Assembly: GCA_016219015.1 (NCBI GenBank) | Contig: JACRCL010000012.1 | Location: forward strand, 124,001-188,000 | DNA: 64,000 bases | Source of the DNA: Deltaproteobacteria bacterium | Lineage (GTDB): Bacteria; Desulfobacterota; GWC2-55-46 | Direction: 5' to 3' | Part shown: positions 1-8,677 of the stretch, in pieces | Numbering within the stretch: position 1 is the stretch's first letter | Layout of the letters: every line of letters starts with the position of its first letter | Translations under genes and position numbers: made by a program | The notes under the pieces: generated by a model | What the model was told of the DNA's origin: nothing | Seen by the model: the letters and a program-made list of their open reading frames with translations, nothing else | The model's database searches: none

Positions 1-126
1 ATTTGACAAAAAACCGCTCTTATCATACTCTGAAAAGGGGTCAGGCAGGTAAAAACCCTCGATTTCACCCTTAATAGTTCTTATCGGCTCGAACGGCGGA
101 AAAATAAAATTCTCCCGGAGGTTTTT
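1..126. other. Left-edge leader before nadB
   Basis: A TTGACA at 3-8 is followed after 17 bases by a poor -10 (TACTCT), so a nadB promoter here is possible but weak. GGAGG at 117-121 is the nadB ribosome binding site. The minus strand is open without stops across this stretch in one frame with protein-like composition (for example FEPIRTIKGEIEGFY), but no ATG, GTG or TTG start is present in it before the edge. It may be the end region of a divergent gene or chance. Confidence 0.3.
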
Positions 127-1740
127 TTGGAGATAAGGACTGATTTCCTCGTCATCGGAAGCGGCATAGCGGGCTTGAGCTTCGCACTCAAGGCCGCGAA
201 GGAAGGCACGGTCGCCCTCATCACGAAAAGGGAGATAAAGGAGTCCGCCACGTTCTACGCCCAGGGCGGCATAGCGTCGGTGTCGAGCAAGGAAGACACC
301 TTCGAATCCCACATCAAGGACACCCTCGACGCCGGCGCCGGGCTCTGCGACAGGGACGTCGTCGAGCTCGTGGTAAAGGACGCGCCGGCAAGGATACAGG
401 AGCTTATAGACCTCGGGGTCAGGTTCTCGAAGCGGACGAACGGAGAACCCGCCGAGCTCGACCTCGGCAAGGAGGGCGGGCACTCGAAGAGGAGGATAGT
501 CCACGCCGAGGACCTGACGGGCAAGGCCGTGGAGGAGGCGCTCGTGGCCGCCGTCAGGTCGAACCCCGAAATAGAAGTCTACGAGAACCACATAGCCATA
601 GACCTCTTATCCCACTTGAAGTTCGTCGGCGGCAAGGGCGAAGACGCCGTCTGGGGCGCTTACGCCCTGAACAAGGACACCGGAGACGTCCATACGTTCC
701 TGTCAAAGGCCACAATCCTTGCCACCGGGGGGGCCGGCAAGGTCTACCTCTTCACCAGCAACCCCGACGTAGCCACGGGCGACGGCATAGCCATGGCCTG
801 GCGCGTGGGGGCGGATATCGCCAACATGGAGTTCGTCCAGTTCCACCCCACCTGCCTGTACCACTCCAGGGCGAAGAGCTTCCTTATCTCCGAGGCCCTG
901 CGCGGGGAAGGCGGGGTCTTAAGGCTCAAGGACGGGACCGACTTCATGAAAAGGCACCACCCCATGGCCGACCTCGCGCCGAGGGACATAGTGGCGAGGG
1001 CCATCGACTTCGAGCTTAAAAAAAGCGGGGACGACTGCGTCTACCTCGACATGACGGGCAAGCCCGCCGGGTTCCTCAGGGAACGTTTCCCGAACATCCA
1101 CAGGAAGTGCCTCGAGTTCGGCATAGACATGACCAGGGAGCCGATACCGGTCGTGCCCGCCGCGCACTACACCTGCGGGGGCGTTTTAACCGACACTGAC
1201 GGGGCCACTAACATAAAAAGGCTCTACGCCATTGGGGAGGCCGCATGCACGGGCCTGCACGGCGCCAACAGGCTCGCCTCCAACTCGCTCCTTGAATCCC
1301 TCGTGATAGCGAACAGGGCCTCTATCCACGCGGCCAGCGTGGTCAAGGGGCTCAAACTCGGGATACCCCGGATACCCGAGTGGGAGACCCGGGGGGCCGT
1401 TGTGAGCGACGAGGCCGTTGTCATAACCCAGAACTGGGACGAGATAAGAAGGTTCATGTGGAACTACGTCGGCATAGTAAGGTCGGACAAGAGGCTCGAG
1501 AGGGCTAAAAGGAGGATATCTCTCCTTAAAGACGAGATAAACCAATATTACTGGGACTTCATGGTGACGGGGCACCTGATAGAGCTCCGTAACATCGCAA
1601 CCGTTGCCGAGCTTATAATCACATCCGCCGCCATGAGGAAGGAATCGAGGGGCCTCCATTACAATATCGATTACCCTGAAAGGGACGACGCGAACTTCCG
1701 CAAGGATACGGTCCTCAGGCTCGGGCTGGAGCCGGCGTAA
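127..1740 (+). CDS. nadB: L-aspartate oxidase
   Basis: NadB is a flavoprotein that oxidises L-aspartate to iminoaspartate, the first step of quinolinate and NAD synthesis. It can use fumarate or oxygen as acceptor, so it works in anaerobes. The 537-residue length is normal. The N-terminal FAD site GSGIAG (residues 11-16), the substrate-region motif FVQFHPT and the GLHGANRLASNSLLESLV block typical of this oxidase/fumarate reductase family are present. The start is TTG, chosen because GGAGG lies five bases upstream and the dinucleotide-binding strand begins at once. nadA and nadC are not in the window. It is transcribed alone on plus and converges on the histidine kinase operon. Confidence 0.95.
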   Translation: MEIRTDFLVIGSGIAGLSFALKAAKEGTVALITKREIKESATFYAQGGIASVSSKEDTFESHIKDTLDAGAGLCDRDVVELVVKDAPARIQELIDLGVRFSKRTNGEPAELDLGKEGGHSKRRIVHAEDLTGKAVEEALVAAVRSNPEIEVYENHIAIDLLSHLKFVGGKGEDAVWGAYALNKDTGDVHTFLSKATILATGGAGKVYLFTSNPDVATGDGIAMAWRVGADIANMEFVQFHPTCLYHSRAKSFLISEALRGEGGVLRLKDGTDFMKRHHPMADLAPRDIVARAIDFELKKSGDDCVYLDMTGKPAGFLRERFPNIHRKCLEFGIDMTREPIPVVPAAHYTCGGVLTDTDGATNIKRLYAIGEAACTGLHGANRLASNSLLESLVIANRASIHAASVVKGLKLGIPRIPEWETRGAVVSDEAVVITQNWDEIRRFMWNYVGIVRSDKRLERAKRRISLLKDEINQYYWDFMVTGHLIELRNIATVAELIITSAAMRKESRGLHYNIDYPERDDANFRKDTVLRLGLEPA

Positions 1741-2279
1741 AAAGGAGGGGAAGGGATTATTTTACGCAAGGCCTTTTCGCGGGTTCAGGTTTGCAACCTG
1801 AACCCTGAAATTCGTAAATCCCGGAAAGATTACTTTTTACGCAAAACCTCTTTGCGCATTGCCATGCGCTTTCGGGCATAGGGTTAGCTCCCTACAGCCT
1901 CCTTCCACCGGGCGAGCCCGCCGAACCTTCCTAAGAAATACGCCTTCCACCCCGCTCGCCCGCCCCTCCCCCAACCCTACGGTCGCTACACCCTATGCCC
2001 TGTGATTTTGGGGAAGAAAGAAAAAATTAAAATAGTGAATTTATTTTTTGTTTTTCCCAAACCCCGAGGGGTATTGCATGGCGAGCATAAGGGAAGGCGA
2101 GCGAGTATGTAGTTTATTTTTATGGAGCGAGCCTGACAGCGAGCGGTGCAATACCCCGAAGGCGCATGGCAATGCGCAAAAAGGCATTGGCTGAAAGATA
2201 ACTCATTGGTATTAAAAATTCCGGGGTTCAGGTTACAAACCTGAAACCGCTAAACTAAAAATCTCCTCTGTCCCTCTTT
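1741..2279. repeat. Intergenic region with nested inverted repeats
   Basis: This 540-base gap between convergent genes holds no convincing gene. A pair of near-palindromes (GGTTCAGGTTTGCAACCTG-like) sits at about 1780-1803 and 2223-2247. Inside them is an inverted repeat of about 25 bases with one mismatch, 1852-1876 and 2156-2180, built on GCGCATTGCCATGCGC. A further inner pair, ATAGGGTTAGC and GCTACACCCTAT, lies near 1878 and 1984. The nesting resembles a small non-autonomous element or a large cruciform. Confidence 0.6.
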
Positions 2280-3344
2280 CTACTTCTCCGCCGGGTGCAG
2301 CCTTATAGTGACCGTAGTCCCTTCATTCTTGCGGCTCTGAAGCTCTATCTCTCCTCCGTGGTCCTGTATGATCCTGTACGTAATGGTAAGGCCGAGCCCG
2401 GCGCTGCCGAACTTCGAGGACTGGAAGGGGTTGAAGACCTTCCTTATCTCGTCCCCGCTTATGCCGCTGCCGGTGTCGATGACCCTTATGGCTATCGTCT
2501 GGTCGTGGGCGGGCGCGGTCTCCACCGTTATCTCGCCTTTCCGCTCGATGGCCTCGGCGGAGTTCTGGAGCACGTTAAAGAGAGCGGTCTTCAGGTTGCC
2601 GTAGTCCATGTTGACGGGCGGCGGGTCGGGCATGAGGTTCGTCTTTATCGTTATCTCCTTGCCCTCGCCCTCGATGAACTCCTTTACGTCCTTGACCGCT
2701 CCGAAGATGACATTGTTTATGTCGCCTTTGGCAAGGGTCGAAGTGAGTATCCTCTTGTACTCGTCTATCCTCAGGATGATCCTCTCGAGCCTCTCGACGG
2801 ACCTCAATATCCATTGGGCGTATTCCTTGTGCTGCGGGTCGGTCTCGCCCTCGAATAGCCTTCTGGCCATCCCGCCTATGGCGGTCAGCGGGTTCCTTAT
2901 CTCGTGGGCTATGCCGTCTACCATCTCGCCGAGGGCGGCGACCCGCTCGGCCTCCCTGAGCTTCGTCTGGAGCGCCCTCATCCTCAGCAGCGATTTCACC
3001 CGCGCCGCGACCTCCTGGAGGCTGTAGGGCTTGTTGATGTAGTCTTCGGCGCCGACCTCGAAGCCCATGACCTTGTCCTCTATGTCGGCCCTGCCCGTGA
3101 GCATTATGACCGGGATATACCTCGTCTCCTCGCTCGATTTAAGCCTCCTCAGGGCCTCGTAGCCGTCCATCTGGGGCATCATCACGTCCATTATTATAAG
3201 ATCGGGGTGGAGGTCCTTTACCTTCTGCAACGCCTCGATCCCGTTACGGGCCGTGCCCACCTCGTAGCCCTCGCGCTCGAGCTTGGCGGTAAGGAGGGCG
3301 AGGTTCCGCTCGTCGTCATCTACGGCAAGGATCCTCGGCTTCAT
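2280..3344 (-). CDS. Receiver-histidine kinase hybrid (receiver first)
   Basis: This is a soluble two-component protein with the receiver domain at the N-terminus. Receiver residues are D9-D11, the phospho-acceptor D53 (IIMDVMMPQMDGY), T83 and K105. A linker leads to an H-box with H147 (AHEIRNPL), an N-box (LFNVLQNSAEA, about 255-265), a G1 box (DTGSG, 290-294) and a G2 box (GSAGLGL, 313-319). It has no membrane segment or sensor domain, so its input is presumably phosphotransfer to D53 or a partner. Its start overlaps the stop of the upstream TPR lipoprotein gene as ATGA, so it is the last gene of the mla-like operon. No output regulator is encoded nearby. The family call is firm; the role in envelope lipid homeostasis is inferred from position only. 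Confidence 0.88.
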   Translation of the reverse strand: MKPRILAVDDDERNLALLTAKLEREGYEVGTARNGIEALQKVKDLHPDLIIMDVMMPQMDGYEALRRLKSSEETRYIPVIMLTGRADIEDKVMGFEVGAEDYINKPYSLQEVAARVKSLLRMRALQTKLREAERVAALGEMVDGIAHEIRNPLTAIGGMARRLFEGETDPQHKEYAQWILRSVERLERIILRIDEYKRILTSTLAKGDINNVIFGAVKDVKEFIEGEGKEITIKTNLMPDPPPVNMDYGNLKTALFNVLQNSAEAIERKGEITVETAPAHDQTIAIRVIDTGSGISGDEIRKVFNPFQSSKFGSAGLGLTITYRIIQDHGGEIELQSRKNEGTTVTIRLHPAEK

Positions 3345-4282
3345 CTGCCTTCATCCTGCTTCTTCACACCGTCCCTTATCCTCATATACCTCTCGGCCGT
3401 CTCTCTTTCGTTCAGCCCTTCGTATATGCCTATCATGGCATCTATGCTTTCAAGCGCGTCCTCGTAGAGCCCGCTGTTCAGGCTTACCTTGTAAGCCCGC
3501 TCGAATATCTTTAACGCTTCGTCCGTCCTACCGGCCTGCCTGTGGAGCACGGCCATCGACTCGAGGTCGAGGGCGATCTTCCCCGGGTCTCCGGCGGCGG
3601 CGTCTATCTCATAGGCTCCTTTGAAGGATTCAAGGGCCTCTTCAGGCTTGCCCGTGGCGTAAATCTCCCCGAGAGCCCTCAGGGAGTTCGCCTCTTCCGT
3701 CTTATCATTGGCGCGCCTGTTCGCCTCAAGCGCGTCTTTGAAGGCGTCTTCGGCCCCGATCCTGCCCGACTCCATCAGTATCAGGCCCTTCAGATTGAGC
3801 TTAGACCCTGACTTATAACCGACATGGCCGTCGATTGCAAGGGAATCCTCTATGCCCTTTAGCGCCCCGTCGTAGTCCTTTAACGCGTACTTTGCCATGG
3901 ACAACGTCGAGTACGCCTCGGACATATTTTTTCCGTCGCCCGCGTCATTTGCCGCGGATATGGCCTCTTCGGCATGGCCTTTCGCCTCAAGGGTCATCCC
4001 GAGCGCAAGTTCCGCCCTCGAGATATTTATGAGGTCCGCGGCCTCGCCGCGCCGGTTGTCGATCGACCGGTTGAGCCTGAGCGCCTCAATGAAGCTCCTG
4101 AGCGCCCCATCGGCGTCGCCCTTGCCGTAGGCCTCTACCCCCTGCGCCTCATAGGCAACGGCGCTCTCCACGGCCTGCGGCCTGTCCGTCCTTACGGCCT
4201 TCGGCGAGCAGCCAACAAGAAAGAAGGCCGTTACCGCGACTATACACAAAAATGTTTTAAGGCCTGAGTGCTTCACGCTCAC
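3341..4282 (-). CDS. TPR-repeat lipoprotein
   Basis: The protein has a lipoprotein signal ending in the lipobox FLVGC with C25 as the lipidated residue, followed by alanine-rich helical repeats of about 34-40 residues that read as tetratricopeptide repeats to the C-terminus. It is therefore probably periplasmic and membrane anchored, serving as a protein-protein scaffold. The start is GTG, overlapping the stop of the MlaD-like gene as GTGA, and its own stop overlaps the kinase start. In this operon it takes the place where other Mla systems have MlaC or MlaB; whether it replaces either is unknown. Confidence 0.8.
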   Translation of the reverse strand: MSVKHSGLKTFLCIVAVTAFFLVGCSPKAVRTDRPQAVESAVAYEAQGVEAYGKGDADGALRSFIEALRLNRSIDNRRGEAADLINISRAELALGMTLEAKGHAEEAISAANDAGDGKNMSEAYSTLSMAKYALKDYDGALKGIEDSLAIDGHVGYKSGSKLNLKGLILMESGRIGAEDAFKDALEANRRANDKTEEANSLRALGEIYATGKPEEALESFKGAYEIDAAAGDPGKIALDLESMAVLHRQAGRTDEALKIFERAYKVSLNSGLYEDALESIDAMIGIYEGLNERETAERYMRIRDGVKKQDEGR

Positions 4283-5280
4283 TTCCGGTTTCTCCTCATA
4301 AGGTAGCTGTCGAGCGGCACCAGCCCCGGGGCCTGCGGCTCCGGCACCATGAGCCTCACGGGCCAGCTCTCCTTTACGCCCTTTGTGACGGCCTTTGCCT
4401 GGGCCGCCGTCTCCTGGGTGTCCCTGAGTATCTTCTTTATGCGCGGCGCCTCGTTTGAAAGCGGCCCGGTAACGGCGGAGACGTCATCGAGTATCCGCTC
4501 TATCTTCTGCGCCGCCCGAGGCAGCCTCGTGGCCGCCTCGTCGGCATTCACAGCGATGCCCTCCACCCTCTTTATGACGGGCTCGATCCTGAGGCTTAAG
4601 GCCTCGACGTTCCTGATGGACCTGTTGGCCCCGTCGAGCGTCTCGTTCGTCCTCGCGTTCAAGTCTAGGACGAACCTGTTGGCGCTCCTTACGGTCCTGT
4701 CGATCTCTTTCCGGGTCTGCCTCATCTCGGCGGTCAAGTCCTTGATGTTGCCGAGCATGAGCTTTATGTCGCCCTCAGGGCTGTTCACGTAATGGATTAT
4801 CTCCTTAACTTCCTTAAGTATCGGCTTGGCCTCCTCGACAAGCTCCTCTATCCCGCCAGCCTTCTCGAACGGGACCGTGTCGTCGTCAGAGAGCACGCGC
4901 GCGCCGGAGGCCCCCATCGTCATCTCGATGTACGAGTCCCCTATGAAGCCTTCCTTGGCCAGCCGCGCCTTCGAGCCTTCCCTTATCCACTTCTCGTATT
5001 TCCTGTTTATCTCGGCGGTCACCTTGACCTTCGCGTCTTCCGTAAGCTCTATCCTCCTGACCCTTCCGACCTTGAAGCCCGACAGCTTCACCGGCATGCC
5101 TTCGACGAAGCCCGAGCCGCTCGCGGAGACGAATGAAATGCGGTACTTGCTCGTAAAGAGGTCCTTCTCCATGCCTATCCGGACCATGAGGATGATAATG
5201 CCGGCGATGGCCACAAGGACCATCGCGCCTATCTTTATCTCAAGGTTCCTGAACCTCGGGTCTTTTTCCTTAATCGGCAT
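4279..5280 (-). CDS. mlaD: MlaD/Mce-family lipid-binding protein
   Basis: MlaD proteins are inner-membrane anchored and form hexameric rings that pass phospholipids between the Mla permease and periplasmic partners. Here a short cytoplasmic start is followed by one membrane helix (about residues 17-36), an MCE domain (about 40-120, with the GMPVKLSGFKVGRV core) and a long helical region rich in coiled-coil heptads to about residue 300. At 333 residues it is longer than E. coli MlaD and closer to the long-tailed Mce forms. It overlaps the ATPase gene upstream by 11 bases and the lipoprotein gene downstream by 4, which supports one transcription unit. Confidence 0.88.
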   Translation of the reverse strand: MPIKEKDPRFRNLEIKIGAMVLVAIAGIIILMVRIGMEKDLFTSKYRISFVSASGSGFVEGMPVKLSGFKVGRVRRIELTEDAKVKVTAEINRKYEKWIREGSKARLAKEGFIGDSYIEMTMGASGARVLSDDDTVPFEKAGGIEELVEEAKPILKEVKEIIHYVNSPEGDIKLMLGNIKDLTAEMRQTRKEIDRTVRSANRFVLDLNARTNETLDGANRSIRNVEALSLRIEPVIKRVEGIAVNADEAATRLPRAAQKIERILDDVSAVTGPLSNEAPRIKKILRDTQETAAQAKAVTKGVKESWPVRLMVPEPQAPGLVPLDSYLMRRNRK

Positions 5281-5953
5281 TTCTCTCGACCAATCTCCGT
5301 CCTTCTATCCTTACCATGCGGCCGGGCCTGAAGAACGTCTCCTCATCCCCGGTATTGGATGTGAGTATGAGGAGTTTCCCTCCGGAGGCGTGGTACCCGA
5401 GTATGAATGACGCCACCCTCTCCTTCTCAAATTCCGTCAGCCCGTCCGTGATGTTCTCGCAGAGTATTATCTCCGGTTCGAGCGAGAGCGCCCTTGCGGC
5501 CGCGACTTCCTTTTTGGCGAAAAGCGGCAGGGGGCCCGGAAGGGCCCAGAGGTCCCCGGTAAAGCCCGCCTCCTCAAGAAGGAGCCGCGCCCTCTCCATG
5601 GAGGACGCGTAGGATATCTCCGTGTGGTACTGCATGGGCAGGGCCACGTTCTCTATGACCTTCAGGTTGCTTATGAGGGTGGTGTCCTGGAAGACGAACC
5701 CCATCCTCTTTCTTATCGACTTAAGCCCGTCCCCGCTTAAATTAGCGATGTCCTCCCCGAAGACCCGGACCACTCCGCCCTCGGGCCTTACAAGCCCGGC
5801 TATGAGCTTCAGCAGCAGGCTTTTGCCCGCGGACACGGGCGCGGTGACCAGGACCTTCTCGCCGCCGGAGAGGGCGAGGCTCGCGCCTTCAAATATCTTC
5901 CTGCCGTCGTCCGAGGAAGATGTCAGGTCTTTTATCTCGATAAGCGGGCCCAT
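5270..5953 (-). CDS. MlaF-like ABC ATPase, degenerate
   Basis: By position and fold this is the ATPase partner of the MlaE permease. The Q-loop (FVFQD, Q89) and the P-loop lysine/serine (AGKS, 42-45) remain. Other key positions deviate. The P-loop reads APVSAGKS, not GxxGxGKS. The LSGG signature is replaced by LPLF (142-145). The Walker B acidic pair is EN (165-166) instead of DE, so the catalytic glutamate is asparagine. The H-loop histidine is serine (LTSN, 197-200). These changes predict weak or no ATP hydrolysis, though the reading frame is intact and uses the same codon style as its neighbours. A separate active ATPase elsewhere, or a purely structural role, are alternatives. Confidence 0.85.
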   Translation of the reverse strand: MGPLIEIKDLTSSSDDGRKIFEGASLALSGGEKVLVTAPVSAGKSLLLKLIAGLVRPEGGVVRVFGEDIANLSGDGLKSIRKRMGFVFQDTTLISNLKVIENVALPMQYHTEISYASSMERARLLLEEAGFTGDLWALPGPLPLFAKKEVAAARALSLEPEIILCENITDGLTEFEKERVASFILGYHASGGKLLILTSNTGDEETFFRPGRMVRIEGRRLVERNAD

Positions 5954-5970
5954 ATTGATATCGCCCCTTC

Positions 5971-6762
5971 TTACATGAAAAATAGGAAAGTTATAACGGC
6001 GTCGGTCACGAAAACGAGCCTCAAGCTCCCGATTACAGCCTTTGTCGTCTCTTGGGGGATCTGGGTGATGGATTTTTCAACGAGGAGGCCGTGGTATGAG
6101 CAGACAGTCCCTATTATAAATCCGAAGAGCGCGCTCTTCAAGAGGGAAACTCCCGCGTCCACGAAACCCATTGCCCCGAGCACGTTCGAGATATATGCGC
6201 CGAAGGCGATGTTCTTCCCGAAGCCGGCCAGTAGATACCCCCCGAGTATGGAGACGGCCTCGAAGTAGAACGTCAGCACGAATACGCTTACCGCCGTGCC
6301 CAGCACCCTCGGCATCACGAGGTAATGGAGCGGGTCTATGCCCATCATCTCGAGCGACCATACCTCCTTCGATACCTTCATGCTCCCGAGCTCGGAGGCT
6401 ATCGCCGTGCCGCTCCTCGCTATGACGATGACCGAGGCGAAGACCGGGCCCGCCTCCCTCACCACTACCCAGACGAGTATCTCCCCCATCAGCCCCTCGC
6501 CCCCGAACCTCGGCAGTATCGAGAGCGACTGGGTCACGACTATCAGCCCGAATATGAGCGCTATCCACGACACTATCGGGATGGCCTCGAAGCCCGTGAA
6601 GTATATCTGCTTCAAGAGCACGCTCACCACCGCGCTCCTGCCCCGGTTGGACCTGAATAACGCCGACCATACGGACGTGGTGGCGATATCGATCACGTTA
6701 AGGAGTATCTTCACGCGCTCCAACACGAGCCTTCCGAGGAAGTTAAGGAGCTTCATTGTCAC
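5971..6762 (-). CDS. mlaE: MlaE-family lipid ABC permease
   Basis: MlaE permeases sit in the inner membrane and form the transmembrane core of retrograde or anterograde phospholipid transport. The 263-residue protein has the family length, about five hydrophobic segments, and the conserved REAGPVFASVIVIARSGTAI-type stretch followed by ELGSMKVSKEVWSLEMMGIDP. A GTG start at 6762 is chosen because AGGA lies seven bases upstream; an ATG six bases inside is the alternative. It is the first gene of the five-gene operon, following a terminator-like hairpin after the upstream beta-barrel gene. Confidence 0.92.
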   Translation of the reverse strand: MTMKLLNFLGRLVLERVKILLNVIDIATTSVWSALFRSNRGRSAVVSVLLKQIYFTGFEAIPIVSWIALIFGLIVVTQSLSILPRFGGEGLMGEILVWVVVREAGPVFASVIVIARSGTAIASELGSMKVSKEVWSLEMMGIDPLHYLVMPRVLGTAVSVFVLTFYFEAVSILGGYLLAGFGKNIAFGAYISNVLGAMGFVDAGVSLLKSALFGFIIGTVCSYHGLLVEKSITQIPQETTKAVIGSLRLVFVTDAVITFLFFM

Positions 6763-6779
6763 AATGATATCCTACTCAC

Positions 6780-6828
6780 AAAAAAATTTCAGGGGACCCC
6801 CAGCGTTCATGTGCTGGAAGTCCCCCGG
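6780..6828 (-). terminator. Rho-independent terminator after beta-barrel gene
   Basis: On the minus strand a stem of about 13 pairs, GGGGACTTCCAGC with GCTGGGGGTCCCC (two G-U pairs), is followed closely by a run of T residues. It separates the envelope gene upstream from the mla-like operon. Confidence 0.7.
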
Positions 6829-6851
6829 CGTGATGTTGTACTCAAAGACTC

Positions 6852-7601
6852 TTAGAAGTCGGCCTTCAGGTTGACGAACGGGCCGCTTACGGTAATGTCA
6901 CCCTTGTCGTCATTGTTCTCGACGTGGAGCTTGAAGACCCTGTAGCCGCCGGAGATGAGGACAAACGGCGCGGGCTTTACGTTCACCCCGGCCTCCGCGT
7001 CAAAGATGTAGGCCTTGTTGCCGGCGTATATGCCGGTGACCTCCCCGCCCACGGAGAAGAGGAAGGGCAGCCCTACCTGACCGGCTATGCCAACGGTCGG
7101 TATGGGCAGGTTTATCTTCTGGGACTCGTCCACGGTGGAGGACTTGAGGCGCGCCTCCCCGTTGAAGTATTTGACCTCAAATATCACGCCCAGGCGGTTA
7201 TTGAGCATGTCTATTATGTCGTACTCGTACGCGAGCCTGTGGTAGTCGAGCTTCAGCTCGGAATCTACCGCCGTGGAGGCGGAGTAGGTCTGGCCCCCGA
7301 AGGTTATCGTCTGGGTTATCGTCTTGCTGCCGTCCCACTTGAGGGGCACGAAGGCGTACCTGAGCTTGTGGCTCCCGAGCTCGAGCGTGACCCGGCCCTC
7401 GAGGAAGCCCTTTTTGTCATCGAGCCCGAGGTCCTTGACCAGGTCTATGTCCGTGCCTATTACGCCGCCGCTTGTCGCCTTGACTTTGGAATCGAGGTTG
7501 GAGAACCAGTACCTCGCGTCCACGTCCACCAGCGCGTGGGCGGTGGAGCTTGCCAATATCGAAGCTAAAAAGACAATTACCGCTGCGACCAACTTCTTCA
7601 C
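6852..7601 (-). CDS. Predicted outer-membrane beta-barrel protein
   Basis: A clear signal peptide (about residues 1-23, ending TAHA) leads to alternating hydrophobic and polar strands and a terminal phenylalanine (NLKADF), the usual outer-membrane insertion signature. The strands near the C-terminus (FVLISGGYRVFKL, GPFVNLKADF) are typical of an 8- to 10-strand barrel. No enzyme motif is visible. It follows the LPP20-like gene after 31 bases and ends at a terminator. I do not recognise a named family, so only location is assigned. Confidence 0.75.
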   Translation of the reverse strand: MKKLVAAVIVFLASILASSTAHALVDVDARYWFSNLDSKVKATSGGVIGTDIDLVKDLGLDDKKGFLEGRVTLELGSHKLRYAFVPLKWDGSKTITQTITFGGQTYSASTAVDSELKLDYHRLAYEYDIIDMLNNRLGVIFEVKYFNGEARLKSSTVDESQKINLPIPTVGIAGQVGLPFLFSVGGEVTGIYAGNKAYIFDAEAGVNVKPAPFVLISGGYRVFKLHVENNDDKGDITVSGPFVNLKADF

Positions 7602-7632
7602 GGCATACCTCCTTCAGCTTTTTTTACGGCCT

Positions 7633-8481
7633 CTACTTCAAAACGAAAACGACCTTCGCGCCTTCGAGGAAGTTGCTCGCCTGGTTCGACGAGAATACCG
7701 CGCCCGCGTCCTCTGCGGGTATCTCCACGTCCGTGGATTTCACGACCCCGGCGGCCTTGACCACTATCGGGTTATTGGAGCCGCGCTCCCCGAGAAGGGC
7801 CCTGGCCTTGCCGATGTCATTCGTGTACTCGGCGGCGCCCCTTTCAACGAGTATGTCCTGCGCCACCTTCGCAGGGTCGTAGACGACCTCGCCGTTCTTC
7901 GTCAACACCCTGTTTATGAGCGCCGGCTTGAAGGGCTTTTCTCTCACGTCGAGTATGAGCCCGTCGAAGTCCTTCGGCTGGGCCGTCTCCGCCGGGGGCT
8001 GGTAGAGCGGCATCTGCTGCTGCGGCACCAGCGGTATGACCTGCGGGAGGAGCTGCCCTATGAGGCCGTTCGGCCCGGTCATGGGCACGGAGACGTAGAC
8101 GACCGCCATGCCGCTGAGTGGCTCGTAGGCCTCCCTTATGACCTGCGCGCCCTTGACGATGCCCTGGACAGTAGTCCTTACCACGTCAGACTCGGCGGCC
8201 GCGTTCACCACGGCGGTCTCGCCGCTTACCGAGACCCCGTCCACTATCTCCGAGACCTCGCGCAGCGCTACGACCTTTGCGGCCCTCAGCGCCAATATCC
8301 TCCTCTGGACGGCGGACAGGCTCTTGTCCGAGGGCGCGGCCCCCTCGCCCTTTACGACTATCGCGCCGGTCATGAACGCCTGCCTCGGGTCTGTGACGAC
8401 CTGGGGAAAGTCCTGCGGCCCCGCCCACGCGAAGACGGCCAAAAGGACCATGAAAAAGGGGACTAAAAAGACTCTTCTCAT
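7633..8481 (-). CDS. Secreted LPP20/FlgT-like protein
   Basis: The start at 8481 is chosen because GGAGGAG precedes it and a signal peptide follows at once (MRRVFLVPFF to AWAG). The frame stays open upstream, but that stretch is a family A repeat, not protein. The mature part carries the pattern ALRAAKVVALREVSEIVDGV, seen in LPP20 and FlgT N-terminal domains. A proline- and glutamine-rich linker and a C-terminal alpha/beta region ending VVFVLK follow. No lipobox is present. Its neighbours are three lipoproteins and a FlgT-like protein, so it is probably part of one periplasmic or surface assembly. Confidence 0.7.
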   Translation of the reverse strand: MRRVFLVPFFMVLLAVFAWAGPQDFPQVVTDPRQAFMTGAIVVKGEGAAPSDKSLSAVQRRILALRAAKVVALREVSEIVDGVSVSGETAVVNAAAESDVVRTTVQGIVKGAQVIREAYEPLSGMAVVYVSVPMTGPNGLIGQLLPQVIPLVPQQQMPLYQPPAETAQPKDFDGLILDVREKPFKPALINRVLTKNGEVVYDPAKVAQDILVERGAAEYTNDIGKARALLGERGSNNPIVVKAAGVVKSTDVEIPAEDAGAVFSSNQASNFLEGAKVVFVLK

Positions 8482-8531
8482 ATCTCCTCCTTGTTCCGAT
8501 TTAACAGGATGCAACATTACATGGATTGCAT

Positions 8532-8677
8532 AACAGGTTGCGGAAAAACTCAAAATCACATCAGGCTGCTCAAAATCGAGTCCGCGAGGCGTCGAGGAGC
8601 AAGGAATGAGACGTACTCTCCTTACGTTGTGACAAGACGAAGACAACAAAGCAGATGGACTTTTTGAGCAGCCGGTT
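8532..8677. repeat. Family A palindromic repeat (copy 1)
   Basis: The element has CAGGCTGCTCAAAAT and GGACTTTTTGAGCAGCC ends and the core CTCTCCTTACGTTGTGACAA. Its right end abuts the TAA stop of the SLH protein gene, and its left part lies before the next gene's binding site. It shares sequence with copies near 21.4, 29.1, 53.4 and 59.9 kb. Confidence 0.85.

Noticed and set aside
919-1659. Long open frames antisense to nadB
   Set aside because: They mirror the codon structure of a high-GC gene and have no family features.
8482-8649. N-terminal extension of the LPP20-like protein
   Set aside because: It is encoded by a family A repeat and is followed by a good binding site and signal peptide at 8481.
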